64,000 bases of DNA from Rhodoblastus sp963736175 (GCA_963736175.1 CAVTNU010000029.1:124001-188000); one strand, 5' to 3'. Numbered from the stretch's first letter, positions 35,046-44,627 are shown. A program made the numbers and translations. The notes: generated by a model not told the origin, from the letters alone.

Positions 35046-35450
35046 GCGCAATGTCGTCGTGGTGGCGCGATTTCGTCGGCTCGCCGGAATCATCGAGGCC
35101 AATCTCCTGCCCCTCATCCTGTCCTTCTCCCGCACGCGGGGAGAAGGGACGCTAACGATCGGCGGTGGGGCTCCACGCCCTCTCCCCGCAATAGGGCGTT
35201 CGCAAGAACGCCCGTCTTTCGACGGGCTACGCGGGGAGAGGGCGGGGGTGAGGGGCGGGGGAAAGGAGGCGCAATGTCGTCGAAGTCGTGCAATTTCGTG
35301 GGCGTGCCGGAATCATCGGGGCCAAAGCCTTGCCCCTCATCCTGACCTTCTCTCCGTAAACGGGGAGAAGGGACGCTAATGACCAGCGTCGCGGTTTTCC
35401 GCCTGATTCCCGCACGCGGGGAGAAGGAACGAAAACGACCGGCGCCGTGG
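35046..35450. repeat. cluster of extragenic direct and inverted repeats
   Basis: A unit of roughly 115 bases beginning GCGCAATGTCGTCG occurs at about 35046-35160 and, diverged, at about 35269-35385. A shorter third piece lies at about 35408-35448. Each holds a hairpin of the type CTCCCCG...CGGGGAG. Between them lies an inverted repeat around GGGCGTTCGCAAGAACGCCC (35194-35213). The 34970-35484 gap contains no gene I can support. This looks like a dispersed intergenic repeat family. Confidence 0.6.
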
Positions 35451-35484
35451 CTTTCTCGCTCCCGACATGTGCGCACAGCTAGAG

Positions 35485-36969
35485 CTAGGCGCCGAAGCCC
35501 TCGGTCGGCTCGGTCGCATCCTCTTCGCCCTCGGCGCTTTCGGCCCCGGCCGGCGGCGGCGCGCGGGCCAGCGTGACGCTGCACAGGGCGCCGGCGGCGA
35601 CCTTGGCGGCGACGGCGCCCAATTGGGCGCGCGGATTGGTCGGCGCGCGCGCGCCGATAAGGATCTGATCGACGCGGTTGGAACTGGCGAAATCGAGCAG
35701 CGCCGCGCCGGGATCGGCGCTTTCGAGCACATGCACGGTCAATTGCTCCGGCGCCAGCTTGAGCGGGCGCGCCCATTGCCGCAGTTCGACCAGCCGGCGC
35801 ACGTGAATGTTGCGGCCCTGTTCGTCGAGCGCGTAATTGATCGCCAGACGGGACGAGCGCATGACGTTGACGCAGGCTAGCCGCGCCTCCGGCGCCGTCC
35901 GCATGGCGCGCGCCGTCGCCTCGCGCAGCGTCTCGGCCAGCTGCTCGGCGCCTTCGGACAGGTCGACCGCCGCCATGACGATCGGCGCCGCAGCGGGCCG
36001 CGCCGCCTTGCCGCCGCGCGCGCCCGGCTTGCGAATGATCATGCGCCACCAGCGCGCCCGCGCGGTGAAAAATCCGTCCGCCCGCATTTTCGCGGCGCGG
36101 CGTCCAAGCTCGATCTGTTCGGGATGGGCGAGGTCGAAGGCCAGTTGCGCGGCGCTCGGATAGCGCTTGCCGGCGTTCGGCTCCAGGCAGCGCAGAATCA
36201 CCTCCTGCAGCCAGGGCGGACAGGCGGCGTTGAGCGCGCGCGGCGGCGTGGGGTCGCGCCACAGCCGGCGGCGCAGCGTCCGGCGCCGGCGCGGATAGCC
36301 GAACGGCCGCGCGCCGGTCAGCAGGTAATACAGCACGACGCCGAGCGCGAAGATGTCGCTGCGCGGATCGGACCGGTCGCCGGCGATCTGTTCGGGCGAC
36401 AGATAGGGGCCGGTGCCGATGGGAATGCGAAATTCCTCGGCCAGCAGATCGGGCAGCAATTGATGGCGCGACAGGCCGTAGTCGACCAGCGCGAAAACGC
36501 CGTCCGCGCGGCGCATGATATTGGACGGCTTGATGTCGAGATGCAGGACATGCTGGCGATGCAGGGCGTCGAGCGCCTGCGCGACGCCGACGCCGATGTC
36601 GGCGATCGCCTCGGGCGAAAGCGGCGCCTTGTCGACCTCGCGCAACAGCGAGGCGCCCTCGATCAGCTCCATCGCGATATAGGGCTGCGCGTCGAAGCCG
36701 CCAGAGGCGATGTAGCGCGGCGCATGCGGCCCCTTGAGCAGCGGCAGGATCATCTGCTCCATCTCGAAGCCGACGATGGTGGTGGCGTCTTCGCCGTCGA
36801 GAATGGTCGGCGCCTTGACGACCACCGGGCGATCGAGATCCGGCCGTTCGGCCCGCCATAGGCTGGCCATGCCGCCGACATGCAGCTTTTCGATCAGGCG
36901 AAAGCCGTCGATTTCCATGCCGGGCGCAAGCCTGACGTGCGGGGGCGGGGGCGCGCGCAATTCGTTCAT
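35485..36969 (-). CDS. serine/threonine protein kinase fused to a universal stress protein domain
   Basis: 494 residues. The kinase domain spans about 20-285: glycine loop LHVGGMASLW, catalytic Lys in VVVKAP, catalytic loop HLDIKPSN, VDYGLSRH in place of DFG, and SPEQIAGDRSDPRSDIFALGVVLY. A basic linker follows. Residues 325-470 form a USP-like domain (IVMAAVDLSEGAEQLAETLREATARAM, ending VDQILIGARAPTNPRAQLGAVAAKVAAGALCSVTLAR), with the G-x2-G-x9-G-type nucleotide loop partly retained. The C-terminus is acidic. This fuses a Hanks-type kinase to its probable effector. No transmembrane segment, so cytosolic. Confidence 0.87.
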   Translation of the reverse strand: MNELRAPPPPHVRLAPGMEIDGFRLIEKLHVGGMASLWRAERPDLDRPVVVKAPTILDGEDATTIVGFEMEQMILPLLKGPHAPRYIASGGFDAQPYIAMELIEGASLLREVDKAPLSPEAIADIGVGVAQALDALHRQHVLHLDIKPSNIMRRADGVFALVDYGLSRHQLLPDLLAEEFRIPIGTGPYLSPEQIAGDRSDPRSDIFALGVVLYYLLTGARPFGYPRRRRTLRRRLWRDPTPPRALNAACPPWLQEVILRCLEPNAGKRYPSAAQLAFDLAHPEQIELGRRAAKMRADGFFTARARWWRMIIRKPGARGGKAARPAAAPIVMAAVDLSEGAEQLAETLREATARAMRTAPEARLACVNVMRSSRLAINYALDEQGRNIHVRRLVELRQWARPLKLAPEQLTVHVLESADPGAALLDFASSNRVDQILIGARAPTNPRAQLGAVAAKVAAGALCSVTLARAPPPAGAESAEGEEDATEPTEGFGA

Positions 36970-37174
36970 CGGCTCGAATCTGGCTCCTCTCGCCCTCGGC
37001 GCGCCTCAGCTAAAATCCGGCAGCCCGCCTATTTCGCCAACTGGGCCGAACAAATCAAGAAGTCGCGGCCCGCCGCCGCTCGATTTCGGCCGCTGGGCCG
37101 CGAAAGAATCCGCTTTCCTTTTTCAAGGCGCGCGATAGAAAGGCGCGCACATATTCATACGAAAGGATATATCC

Positions 37175-38398
37175 ATGACGCCTACCAAGGTTCTGGTCGC
37201 TCAGGGCGGCGGCCCCACGGCCGTCATCAATCAGTCTTTGGCCGGCGTCGTGCTGGAATCGCGCAGATTTCATTCGATACAACGCGTTTATGGCGCCCAT
37301 AATGGCGTGCGCGGCATCGTCAACGAAGATCTGATCGATCTCACCCAGGAAACCACCCACAATCTGGAAATGGTCGCCAACACGCCGTCCTCGGCGCTGG
37401 GCTCGACCCGCGACAAGCCGGACGCCAAATATTGCCACGAGATTTTCAAGGTCTTGCAGGCGCATGAAATCGGCGCGTTCTTCTATATCGGCGGCAATGA
37501 TTCGTCCGACACGGTGCGCATCGTCTCCGAGGAGGCGAAAAAGGCCAATTATCCGCTGCGCTGCATCCATATTCCGAAGACGATCGACAACGATCTGGTC
37601 GGCAACGACCATACCCCGGGCTTTCCCTCGGCGGCGCGCTTCGTCGCCCAGGCTTTCGCCGGCGCCAACCTCGACAACGCGGCGCTGCCGGGCGTCTATT
37701 GCGGCGTCGTGATGGGCCGTCACGCCGGCTTCCTCACCGCCGCCTCGGCGCTCGGCAAGAAATTCCCGGATGACGGCCCCCATCTCATCTATGTGCCGGA
37801 GCGCGTGTTCGAGATCGACAAGTTCCTCAGCGACGTGAAGGCCACCTACGACCGTTACGGCCGTTGCGTCATGGCCGTATCGGAAGGCATACACGACGCC
37901 AGCGGCGAGCCGATCATCACCAAGCTGGCCGAACAGGTCGAGCATGACGCGCACGGCAACGTCCAGTTGTCCGGCACCGGCGCGCTGGCCGACCTGCTGT
38001 GCGAGGAGATCAAGGCCAAGCTCGGCATCAAGCGCGTGCGCGGCGACACGTTCGGCTACCTGCAACGCTCCTTCAGCGGCTGCGTCTCCGACGTCGATCA
38101 GCGCGAGGCGCGCGAGGTTGGCGAAAAAGCGGTGCAATTCGCCATGTGGGGCGACCGCGACGGTTCGGTGGCGATCAAGCGCGTCGGCTATTATTCGGTC
38201 GATTACGAACTGCTGCCGCTTGAAGCCGTCGCCGGCAAGACCCGCGTCATGGAGGACGAATTCCTCTCCGCCAGCGGCACCGACGTGACCGACGCCTTCC
38301 GGCTCTATCTGCGTCCGCTGCTCGGCTCGCGCATGCCGGACGCCTTCCGCCTGCGCCGCAGCCCGGTGGCCAAGGTGCTCGGAAACGGCAAGGCGTAG
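37175..38398 (+). CDS. pfp: pyrophosphate-dependent 6-phosphofructokinase
   Basis: 407 residues. QGGGPTAVINQSLAG and the GGND motif (YIGGNDSSDT) mark a PPi-dependent enzyme; the Asp in GGND is the known determinant of pyrophosphate use where ATP enzymes have Gly. PKTIDND and VVMGRHAGFL complete the active site. It interconverts fructose 6-phosphate and fructose 1,6-bisphosphate reversibly. This enzyme type is well known in methylotrophs and methanotrophs, though not only there. An AAAGGA ribosome site precedes the ATG. Confidence 0.9.
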   Translation: MTPTKVLVAQGGGPTAVINQSLAGVVLESRRFHSIQRVYGAHNGVRGIVNEDLIDLTQETTHNLEMVANTPSSALGSTRDKPDAKYCHEIFKVLQAHEIGAFFYIGGNDSSDTVRIVSEEAKKANYPLRCIHIPKTIDNDLVGNDHTPGFPSAARFVAQAFAGANLDNAALPGVYCGVVMGRHAGFLTAASALGKKFPDDGPHLIYVPERVFEIDKFLSDVKATYDRYGRCVMAVSEGIHDASGEPIITKLAEQVEHDAHGNVQLSGTGALADLLCEEIKAKLGIKRVRGDTFGYLQRSFSGCVSDVDQREAREVGEKAVQFAMWGDRDGSVAIKRVGYYSVDYELLPLEAVAGKTRVMEDEFLSASGTDVTDAFRLYLRPLLGSRMPDAFRLRRSPVAKVLGNGKA

Positions 38399-38571
38399 TC
38401 GGCCGCGCGGAATTGTCGCACGGGAAGACGCGGCGCGCTTGGCTTGGTTCGCGCGCCGCCGTTGATCCGCGCACTTGACTTGGCGGTGCGAAGTGTAGAG
38501 GGTCCGCCGGCCGTCCGCCTCAAGGCTGGCGGCTTCGGCAACCCGGCTTTGCGCCATAGACATCCGGCCCC

Positions 38572-39525
38572 ATGCGAAGCTATCTCGATTTCGAAAAGCC
38601 CGTCGCCGAGCTTGAGGCCAGGGTCGAAGACCTTCGCGCCCTCGCGGCCAAAGGCCAGCAGCCGCCGATCGGCGAGGAGCTGACGAAGCTCCAGGCCAAG
38701 GCGGCCAAATCGTTGGCGGATATCTACGCCAATCTGACGCCCTGGCAGAAGACGCAGGTGGCGCGCCATCCCCAGCGTCCGCATTTTTGCGATTACGTCA
38801 AAGGCCTGATCGCCGATTTCACGCCGCTCGCCGGCGACCGCGCCTTTGGCGAGGATCACGCCATTGTCTGCGGTTTCGGGCGCCTGAACGGCCAGCCGAT
38901 CGCCTTGATCGGTCAGGAAAAAGGCTTCGACACCAAATCGCGCCTGTACCATAATTTCGGCATGGCCCGGCCCGAGGGCTATCGCAAGGCCGTCCGCATC
39001 ATGGATCTGGCGGACCGGTTCGGGCTGCCGGTGGTTTGCCTGGTCGACACCGCCGGGGCCTTTCCCGGCGTCGACGCCGAAGAACGCGGACAGGCCGAGG
39101 CCATCGCCCGTTCGACCGAAAAATCACTGACGCTGGGCGTGCCCAATGTGGCGGTGGTCGTCGGGGAGGGCGGATCGGGCGGCGCGGTCGCCATCGCTTC
39201 CTGCAACAAGGTGCTGATGCTGGAAAATTCGATCTATACGGTCGCCTCGCCCGAGGCTTCGGCCTCGATCCTGTGGCGCGATTCGACGCGCGCGCAGGAC
39301 GCGGCGACCAATATGAAGATAACGGCCCAGGATCTGCTCAAATTCGGCATCATCGACGCCATCATCGCCGAGCCGGTCGGCGGCGCGCACCGCGATCCGG
39401 ACGTCATCATCCAGGCGACCGGCGCGGCGGTCGAAAAGGCGCTGGCCGGTTTCGCCGGCATGGAGCCGGACGCCATCCGGGCGGCGCGGGCGGAGAAGTT
39501 CCTCGCCATGGGCCGGAAGATTTAA
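38572..39525 (+). CDS. accA: acetyl-CoA carboxylase carboxyltransferase subunit alpha
   Basis: 317 residues, the normal AccA length. It opens with YLDFEKPVAELEARVEDLR. It contains the carboxyltransferase motifs IGQEKGFDT, FGMARPEGYRKA, VDTAGAFPGVDAEERGQ and GEGGSGGAVAI. Transfers the carboxyl group from biotin to acetyl-CoA in the first step of fatty acid synthesis. It stands alone here; accB, accC and accD lie elsewhere. Confidence 0.94.
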   Translation: MRSYLDFEKPVAELEARVEDLRALAAKGQQPPIGEELTKLQAKAAKSLADIYANLTPWQKTQVARHPQRPHFCDYVKGLIADFTPLAGDRAFGEDHAIVCGFGRLNGQPIALIGQEKGFDTKSRLYHNFGMARPEGYRKAVRIMDLADRFGLPVVCLVDTAGAFPGVDAEERGQAEAIARSTEKSLTLGVPNVAVVVGEGGSGGAVAIASCNKVLMLENSIYTVASPEASASILWRDSTRAQDAATNMKITAQDLLKFGIIDAIIAEPVGGAHRDPDVIIQATGAAVEKALAGFAGMEPDAIRAARAEKFLAMGRKI

Positions 39526-39802
39526 CGCGGGCCGATTTTCCCGGCTGCGGCAAGACCGTTAGCAATTTCTTCACCTTATGCGGCAATGTCGCCCGGCGAT
39601 TTTAGCAATTGTGTAAGCTTAATGGTTGTAAGCCTTATGAATTGACGCCGAAATATCCGTCCGCGGCCAACCCGACAGGGAGCGCCGGACGGGCGGGCGC
39701 CTCGACTTTCAGCAAGTCAAAGTCGGGCGATTGCGATATCAACGTTCGGCGCGCAACGAAGGCGCGCCGAACCCTATCAGAGACGATCGGGAATTTACGC
39801 TG

Positions 39803-41253
39803 ATGCGCCTGTCCTTCCGTATTCGCCTTGCCTGTCTGGCCGCCGCCGGGATCGCCGCCGGCGCTCTCGCCGGCTGCGAGGACCAAGGCTTTGTGGCGCG
39901 GGCGACGCAATCTTTGCCGGACGAGACGCTGAAGCTGATGGCGCAAAAGGGCGTCACCAAAGAAGCGCCGGTTTTGATTCGCGCCTACAAGAAAGAAGCC
40001 GAATTCGAAGTCTGGAAAATGCGTCCGGACGGCTCGTATGTCTATCTCAAGACATTCCCAATGTGCCGCTGGTCGGGCCAGCTCGGCCCCAAAAAGCGCG
40101 AAGGCGACCGCCAGGTGCCGGAAGGCTTCTACACGATCACGCCGGGGCAGATGAATCCGCGTTCGGCCTATTACCTGTCCTTCAACGTCGGCTATCCCAA
40201 CGCCTACGACAGGGCGCTCGGCCATGAGGGCGGATCGATCATGGTGCACGGCGCCTGCTCGTCCTCGGGCTGTTTTTCGATGACCGACCAACAGATCGCC
40301 GAAATCTACGCCATCGCCCGCGAAGCCTTCGCCGGCGGGCAGCGGGCGATCCAGATGCAATCCTTCCCGTTCAAAATGACGCCGCAGAATTCTGGCCAAG
40401 CATCGGCTCGATCCGAACATGCCGTTCTGGAAAGAGATCAAACGCGGCGCCGATAATTTTGAGGTGACCAAGCGCGAAGTGGCGGTGAATGTCTGCAATC
40501 GCCATTATGTGTTCAACGCCGCCGCCGCCGATGGATCGCCGCTCGATCCCGAGGGCGCTTGCCCGGCGCTGAAACAGGACGTCGATGTCGCCGCGCGCGT
40601 CGCCGAACGCGAGCGCGCCGACGACGCCGAAGTCGCGCAATTGACTGTGCAGGGCGTGCAGCCGGTGCGGCTCGTCTATCAGGACGGCGGCCAAAATCCG
40701 GTTTTCGCCAATCGTATCGCCGACGTCAGCCGGCCCGAGGCGCTCGCCGCCGGCCCCGTCGAGATCGCCCTCAATGAGCGCGGTCGGAAATTGCCGCCCG
40801 GCGCGCAATCCTCATCGCCGAAAATCGCCGCCGCCCCCCCTGTCGCGGCGCCGACGCAAATCGCTCAAGGCGCCGCCGCGCCGGCTCCGGCGGAGAGCGG
40901 CTTTTCGAGCGTTTCCTCGCTGATCGGCATGCTGCGCGGGGGCGATCAACCCGCCGCGGCGCCGCCCGCTCCGGCGCCGGTCGCAGCGCCCGCTCCCGCA
41001 GCGCAGGCTTCCGGCGGCAAGAGTTCAGGCGACGCTTGCCAATGCTGTGGCGCGCAGCAAGCCTATCGCGGTCGCCAAGGCCGCCGCGCCGTCGACACTC
41101 AACAAAACCGCCGCGTCCAAACCGGCGCAGACCGTGGCGGCCAAGTCGAAGGCGATCGCCAAGAAGGCGAACGAACCGGCGCGCTCGGTCGCCGCATCCT
41201 CGCCGCCGACGATCGACGGTTCTTATGTCGCCTTGGCTCCGACGCTGCGTTGA
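39803..41253 (+). pseudogene. L,D-transpeptidase (murein) with two frameshifts, probably sequencing errors
   Basis: A YkuD-type L,D-transpeptidase split over three frames. Part 1 (from the ATG at 39803) has a lipoprotein signal (CLAAAGIAAGALAGC) and the catalytic segment HGACSSSGCFSMTD. It runs to FKMTPQN, then shifts near 40389. Part 2 continues AKHRLDPNMPFWKEIKRG to about 41020 in a Pro/Ala-rich region, then shifts again near 41024. Part 3 ends in SYVALAPTLR at 41253. Removing one T from GAATTC (40387-40392) and one from GAGTTC (41021-41026) restores a single ORF of about 480 codons. Both repairs recreate GANTC. Conserved sequence on both sides argues that the gene is intact in the cell. 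Confidence 0.82.
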
Positions 41254-41314
41254 CGCGAGTTAAAATTGCGTAAGGGTCTTGCCGGACGCAGGGCGGCGGG
41301 CCTAACATCGCTTT

Positions 41315-41836
41315 ATGACCCAGGCTCTGATCACGATACGTCGCGCACAGCCGGGCGACGCCGCCAAGATCGCCGCCACGCATGACGCGGCGTGGCGCGA
41401 GGCCTATCGCGGACTCATTCCGGGTCTTGTTCTCGAACAGATGATCGCCCGGCGCGGTCCCGATTGGTGGCGCAAGGCGGTGGTGCGCGGCACCCGCATT
41501 CTGGTGCTCGAATTCGACGACGTGATCGGCGGCTATGTCAGCTACGGCCGCAACCGGGTTCCCAATCTTCCCTACGACGGCGAACTGTTCGAACTTTATC
41601 TGGCGCCGGCCTTTCAAGGCCTGGGCTTCGGGCCGCGGCTGTTTGCGGCCGCGCGCGCCGATCTCGCCGATCATGGCCTCGACTCGACGCTCGTATGGGC
41701 TTTGGCGGACAACCGCCGCGCTATCGATTTCTACACGCGGCTGGGCGGACAGCAGGTTCGTCAGGCCGAAGAAAATTTCGGCGGCGAGAAGCGCGGGCGC
41801 GTCGCCTTCGGCTTCGACGCTCCCGACGAGCTTTAG
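41315..41836 (+). CDS. GNAT-family N-acetyltransferase
   Basis: 173 residues. IRRAQPGDAAKIAATHDAAWREAYRGLIP is the classical opening of RimI-like GNATs. The acetyl-CoA motif is LYLAPAFQGLGFGPRLFAAARADLA, followed by ALADNRRAIDFYTRLGGQ. The substrate is unknown. It is followed immediately by the MITE-like element at 41873. Confidence 0.87.
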   Translation: MTQALITIRRAQPGDAAKIAATHDAAWREAYRGLIPGLVLEQMIARRGPDWWRKAVVRGTRILVLEFDDVIGGYVSYGRNRVPNLPYDGELFELYLAPAFQGLGFGPRLFAAARADLADHGLDSTLVWALADNRRAIDFYTRLGGQQVRQAEENFGGEKRGRVAFGFDAPDEL

Positions 41837-41872
41837 CCATCGTACTTGCCGAGCGCGCTTTCGTGCATCGAT

Positions 41873-42142
41873 TAGAGCATGTTGTTGTCAGGTGGAATCA
41901 TCTGCGCCGATTGCTTTTGCCTCAGGGGCAGGAGAACGGCGAAGGCCGTGTCGGGGACACGGCCAAGCCGTTCGACGAACCCATGAGGCAAAAGCGGCCG
42001 GCCCTTCGGGTTGCGCTGCGACGGCCGCCCGCCGCGTCGACGCGCTTGCCCGATGCGCCCACATCGCGCCGCGCGCGCCTCCTGGCGGATCGGCTCGCCG
42101 CAGCACAACGCAGGTGGTTCCACCTGACAACAACATGCTCTA
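41873..42142. mobile_element. MITE-like element with 25-base perfect inverted ends
   Basis: The 25 bases at 41873-41897 (opening TAGAGCATGTTG) are the exact reverse complement of 42118-42142. The 270-base unit begins and ends with TA, the target duplicated by IS630/Tc1-mariner-type transposition. No ORF inside encodes a recognisable transposase. The interior has a perfect hairpin (GGCCGTGTC/GACACGGCC near 41948). The right terminus coincides with the xerC stop codon. Non-autonomous mobility is inference. Confidence 0.65.
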
Positions 42143-43156
42143 GGCGCGCGGATGGGCGGAACGGTATGCCTCCAGCAGTCTTTGCTTGTCGATCGCCGTA
42201 TAGATCTGCGTCGTCGACAGCGAGGCATGGCCGAGCAATTCCTGGATCGTCCGCAAGTCGCCGCCGCGCCCCAGGAGATGGGTGGCGAAGGAATGGCGCA
42301 GAGCATGCGGCGTGACGCTGACGGGCAGGCCAAGCGCGCCGCGCAGGCGCTCCACCGCCAGCTGGATCACGCGCGCCGACAAAGGTCCGCCTCGGGCGCC
42401 GACGAACAGCGGGCCTTCGGCGCTCAGATGATGCGGGCAAATCGCCAGATAGGCCTCAACGGCCTCTTGCGCCGGCGCGATGATCGGCACGGCGCGCGTC
42501 TTGCCGCCCTTGCCGAGAACGGTCAGCGCGTCGACGCCCTTGACCGGCGCGGCGGAGCGCTTGATCGACAGCGCCTCGGAAATGCGCAGGCCCGCCCCGT
42601 AAAGCAGGCACAGCACGGCGTGATCGCGCGCGGCGATCCAAGGCGCCTGCTCATCGGCGAGCGCTTCGCCGCTGGTCAACTCCAGCGCGGCGGAAACCGG
42701 CAGCGCCTTGGGCAGGGTCCGCCCGAGTTTCGGTGAACGTATGGTATTGAAAACGTTTATCTTGGCCTGGCCTTCGCGCTCCAGATGGCGCGCGAATGAG
42801 CGCAGCCCAGCCAATTGTCGCAACAGCGAGCGGCTTGAGACCTCGGCCAGCCGCCGCTGCGCCATAAAGGCGCGCAAATCGGCGGGTTTCAGCGTTTCGA
42901 GCGCGCCTATCTCGATTGGGCGAGCGAATCGTTGCGCGAGAAAACCGATGAATTGCCGCAGATCGCGGGCATAGGCCTCGCTCGTCAGCGGCGAGACGCG
43001 CTTCTCGCCCGCCAGTCGCGCCAGCCATGCCTGCGCCGCGGCGCCAAGAGCGGGAGAAGCGCCGGGAAAGGCCAGCGAAACATCGGCGTCAGGCGCGGCC
43101 CGCCGCCGTCCGATTGCATGCTGCTGAGGTTTGTTCGAAGTCGCCTTGCGGGTCAT
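42140..43156 (-). CDS. xerC: tyrosine recombinase XerC/XerD
   Basis: 338 residues from the ATG at 43156; a TTG at 43186 is less likely. An N-terminal SAM-like core-binding domain (SEAYARDLRQFIGFLAQRF) is followed by the catalytic domain: Arg in GAGLRISEALSIK, Lys in GKGGKTRAVPI, HALRHSFATHLLGRGGDLRTIQELLGHASLSTTQIYTAIDKQRL with His, Arg, His and Tyr. It resolves chromosome dimers at dif; XerC and XerD are hard to separate, with XerC slightly favoured by context. Its TAG stop (42140-42142) is supplied by the end of the MITE-like element. Confidence 0.9.
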   Translation of the reverse strand: MTRKATSNKPQQHAIGRRRAAPDADVSLAFPGASPALGAAAQAWLARLAGEKRVSPLTSEAYARDLRQFIGFLAQRFARPIEIGALETLKPADLRAFMAQRRLAEVSSRSLLRQLAGLRSFARHLEREGQAKINVFNTIRSPKLGRTLPKALPVSAALELTSGEALADEQAPWIAARDHAVLCLLYGAGLRISEALSIKRSAAPVKGVDALTVLGKGGKTRAVPIIAPAQEAVEAYLAICPHHLSAEGPLFVGARGGPLSARVIQLAVERLRGALGLPVSVTPHALRHSFATHLLGRGGDLRTIQELLGHASLSTTQIYTAIDKQRLLEAYRSAHPRA

Positions 43157-43197
43157 TTTTCCAATTTCCCGCAAGAACCCTAACAAATTTCTCCCGC

Positions 43198-43518
43198 TTA
43201 GGCTTTCTCGACGTCTTTTCGCGCCTTGGCGGTCAATTCCTCGAGCGTACGGGCGATCTGATGATCGGATTGGGCTACCCCGGCCATGTCGAAATCCTTG
43301 CGGATTTTGGCGATCACCGCCTGATCGGAGCCGACGTCCACCTCCGTCGCAACCAGCGCGCTGGCGTAGGCTTCGGCCTGCGCGCCCGCTTTACCCAGCT
43401 TCTCGGCGGCCCACAGGCCGATCAGCTTATTGCGGCGAGCCAGAACCCTAAACTGCAGCTCCTCGTCATGCGCGAATTTTTTCTCAAAGCCGTCTTCGCG
43501 CTTGTCGAAAGTGCTCAT
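43198..43518 (-). CDS. F1-ATPase inhibitor subunit zeta (DUF1476)
   Basis: 106 residues. FDKREDGFEKKFAHDEELQFRVLARRNKLIGLWAAEKLG is the opening of the alphaproteobacterial zeta subunit, which blocks ATP hydrolysis by F1-ATPase through its N-terminal helix. The family was described in Paracoccus and is also known as DUF1476. An AAGGAGA ribosome site precedes the ATG. It is upstream of xerC on the same strand. Confidence 0.92.
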   Translation of the reverse strand: MSTFDKREDGFEKKFAHDEELQFRVLARRNKLIGLWAAEKLGKAGAQAEAYASALVATEVDVGSDQAVIAKIRKDFDMAGVAQSDHQIARTLEELTAKARKDVEKA

Positions 43519-43862
43519 TTACCGTCTCCTTGCCAAGTCAGCCGCGCCGGCCATCGTAAGCTCATATAATCGGCCGGGGCGTCGATGCAAAGTCGGCCGT
43601 CGCCGCAAAATCAGCAAAAATGCATGTTCCTTCGTCGTATGGCTTGCGGTGTCCGGGGCGTGCGGACCGGCCCGAACCGTCGAGACGCGCGATACGGGTT
43701 GTCTAAAGCGCGCGAACGGAGTACGACCCTAGTTAAACGGCGCCCATTTCTCCAAATGCCTCGCGCTGCGCGGGCTTTTTGCAAGACAGAGACCGCGTCG
43801 AGCGGCGTGTAACGTCATTGGTCCGCCATCCCATAGGTTTTCTAACAGATCGGTAGAATTTG
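43519..43862. other. intergenic region upstream of purC
   Basis: 344 bases between divergent genes. No gene is supported. A short GC hairpin followed by five T (about 43766-43787) could attenuate or terminate transcription toward purC. The purC ATG has no strong ribosome site. The divergent promoters of purC and the zeta-subunit gene must lie here. Confidence 0.4.
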
Positions 43863-44627
43863 ATGAACCGCCGCCGTCGCATCTACGAAGGCAAGGGCAA
43901 GGTGCTTTATGAAGGCCCTGAGCCCGGTACGCTTGTTCAGCATTTCAAGGACGACGCCACCGCCTTCAACGCCAAAAAGCATGAAGTGATCGACGGCAAG
44001 GGCGTGCTGAACAACCGGATTTCGGAATATATCTTCCAGAATCTCAACGATATTGGCGTGCCGACGCATTTCATCCGCCGCCTTAATATGCGCGAGCAAT
44101 TGATCCGCGAAGTCGAGATCGTACCGCTCGAAGTCGTCGTCAGAAATGTCGCCGCCGGTTCGCTGTCGACCCGGCTCGGGATCGAGGAAGGCACGCAATT
44201 GCCGCGCTCGATCATCGAATTCTACTACAAGAATGACGCGCTCAACGATCCGATGGTGTCGGAAGAGCACATCACCGCCTTCGGCTGGGCCAATCCGCAG
44301 GAAATCGACGACATCATGGCCTTGGCCATCCGCGTCAACGATTTCCTCACCGGCCTGTTCCTGGGCGTCGGCATCCGTCTCGTCGACTTCAAGATGGAGT
44401 GTGGCCGCCTGTGGGAAGGCGACATGATGCGCATTGTCGTCGCTGACGAGATTTCACCCGACTCCTGTCGACTGTGGGACATCAAGTCCAACGATAAGCT
44501 CGACAAGGACCGGTTCCGGCGCGACCTCGGCGGTCTCGTCGAAGCCTATTCGGAAGTCGCGCGCCGCCTCGGCATCATGCAGGAAAATGAAAAGCCGCAT
44601 ACCGGCGGCCCCAAACTGGTTCAGTGA
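43863..44627 (+). CDS. purC: phosphoribosylaminoimidazole-succinocarboxamide synthase (SAICAR synthetase)
   Basis: 254 residues. RRIYEGKGKVLYEGPEPGTLVQHFKDDATAFN, VLNNRISEYIF, EVVVRNVAAGS and KMECGRLWEGDMMRIVVADEISPDSCRLWD are all diagnostic of PurC. It joins aspartate to CAIR in purine synthesis. purS follows 116 bases downstream; purQ and purL, expected next in Hyphomicrobiales, are not in this window. Confidence 0.94.
   Translation: MNRRRRIYEGKGKVLYEGPEPGTLVQHFKDDATAFNAKKHEVIDGKGVLNNRISEYIFQNLNDIGVPTHFIRRLNMREQLIREVEIVPLEVVVRNVAAGSLSTRLGIEEGTQLPRSIIEFYYKNDALNDPMVSEEHITAFGWANPQEIDDIMALAIRVNDFLTGLFLGVGIRLVDFKMECGRLWEGDMMRIVVADEISPDSCRLWDIKSNDKLDKDRFRRDLGGLVEAYSEVARRLGIMQENEKPHTGGPKLVQ

Noticed and set aside
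39803..41253. True pseudogene status of the L,D-transpeptidase
   Set aside because: Conserved sequence continues across both breaks, and both breaks share the GANTTC signature also seen in the oxidoreductase gene. Decay would not be expected to hit one motif repeatedly.
43430..43812. Small plus-strand ORFs upstream of purC
   Set aside because: They overlap the zeta-subunit gene antisense or are Arg/Cys-rich without features.
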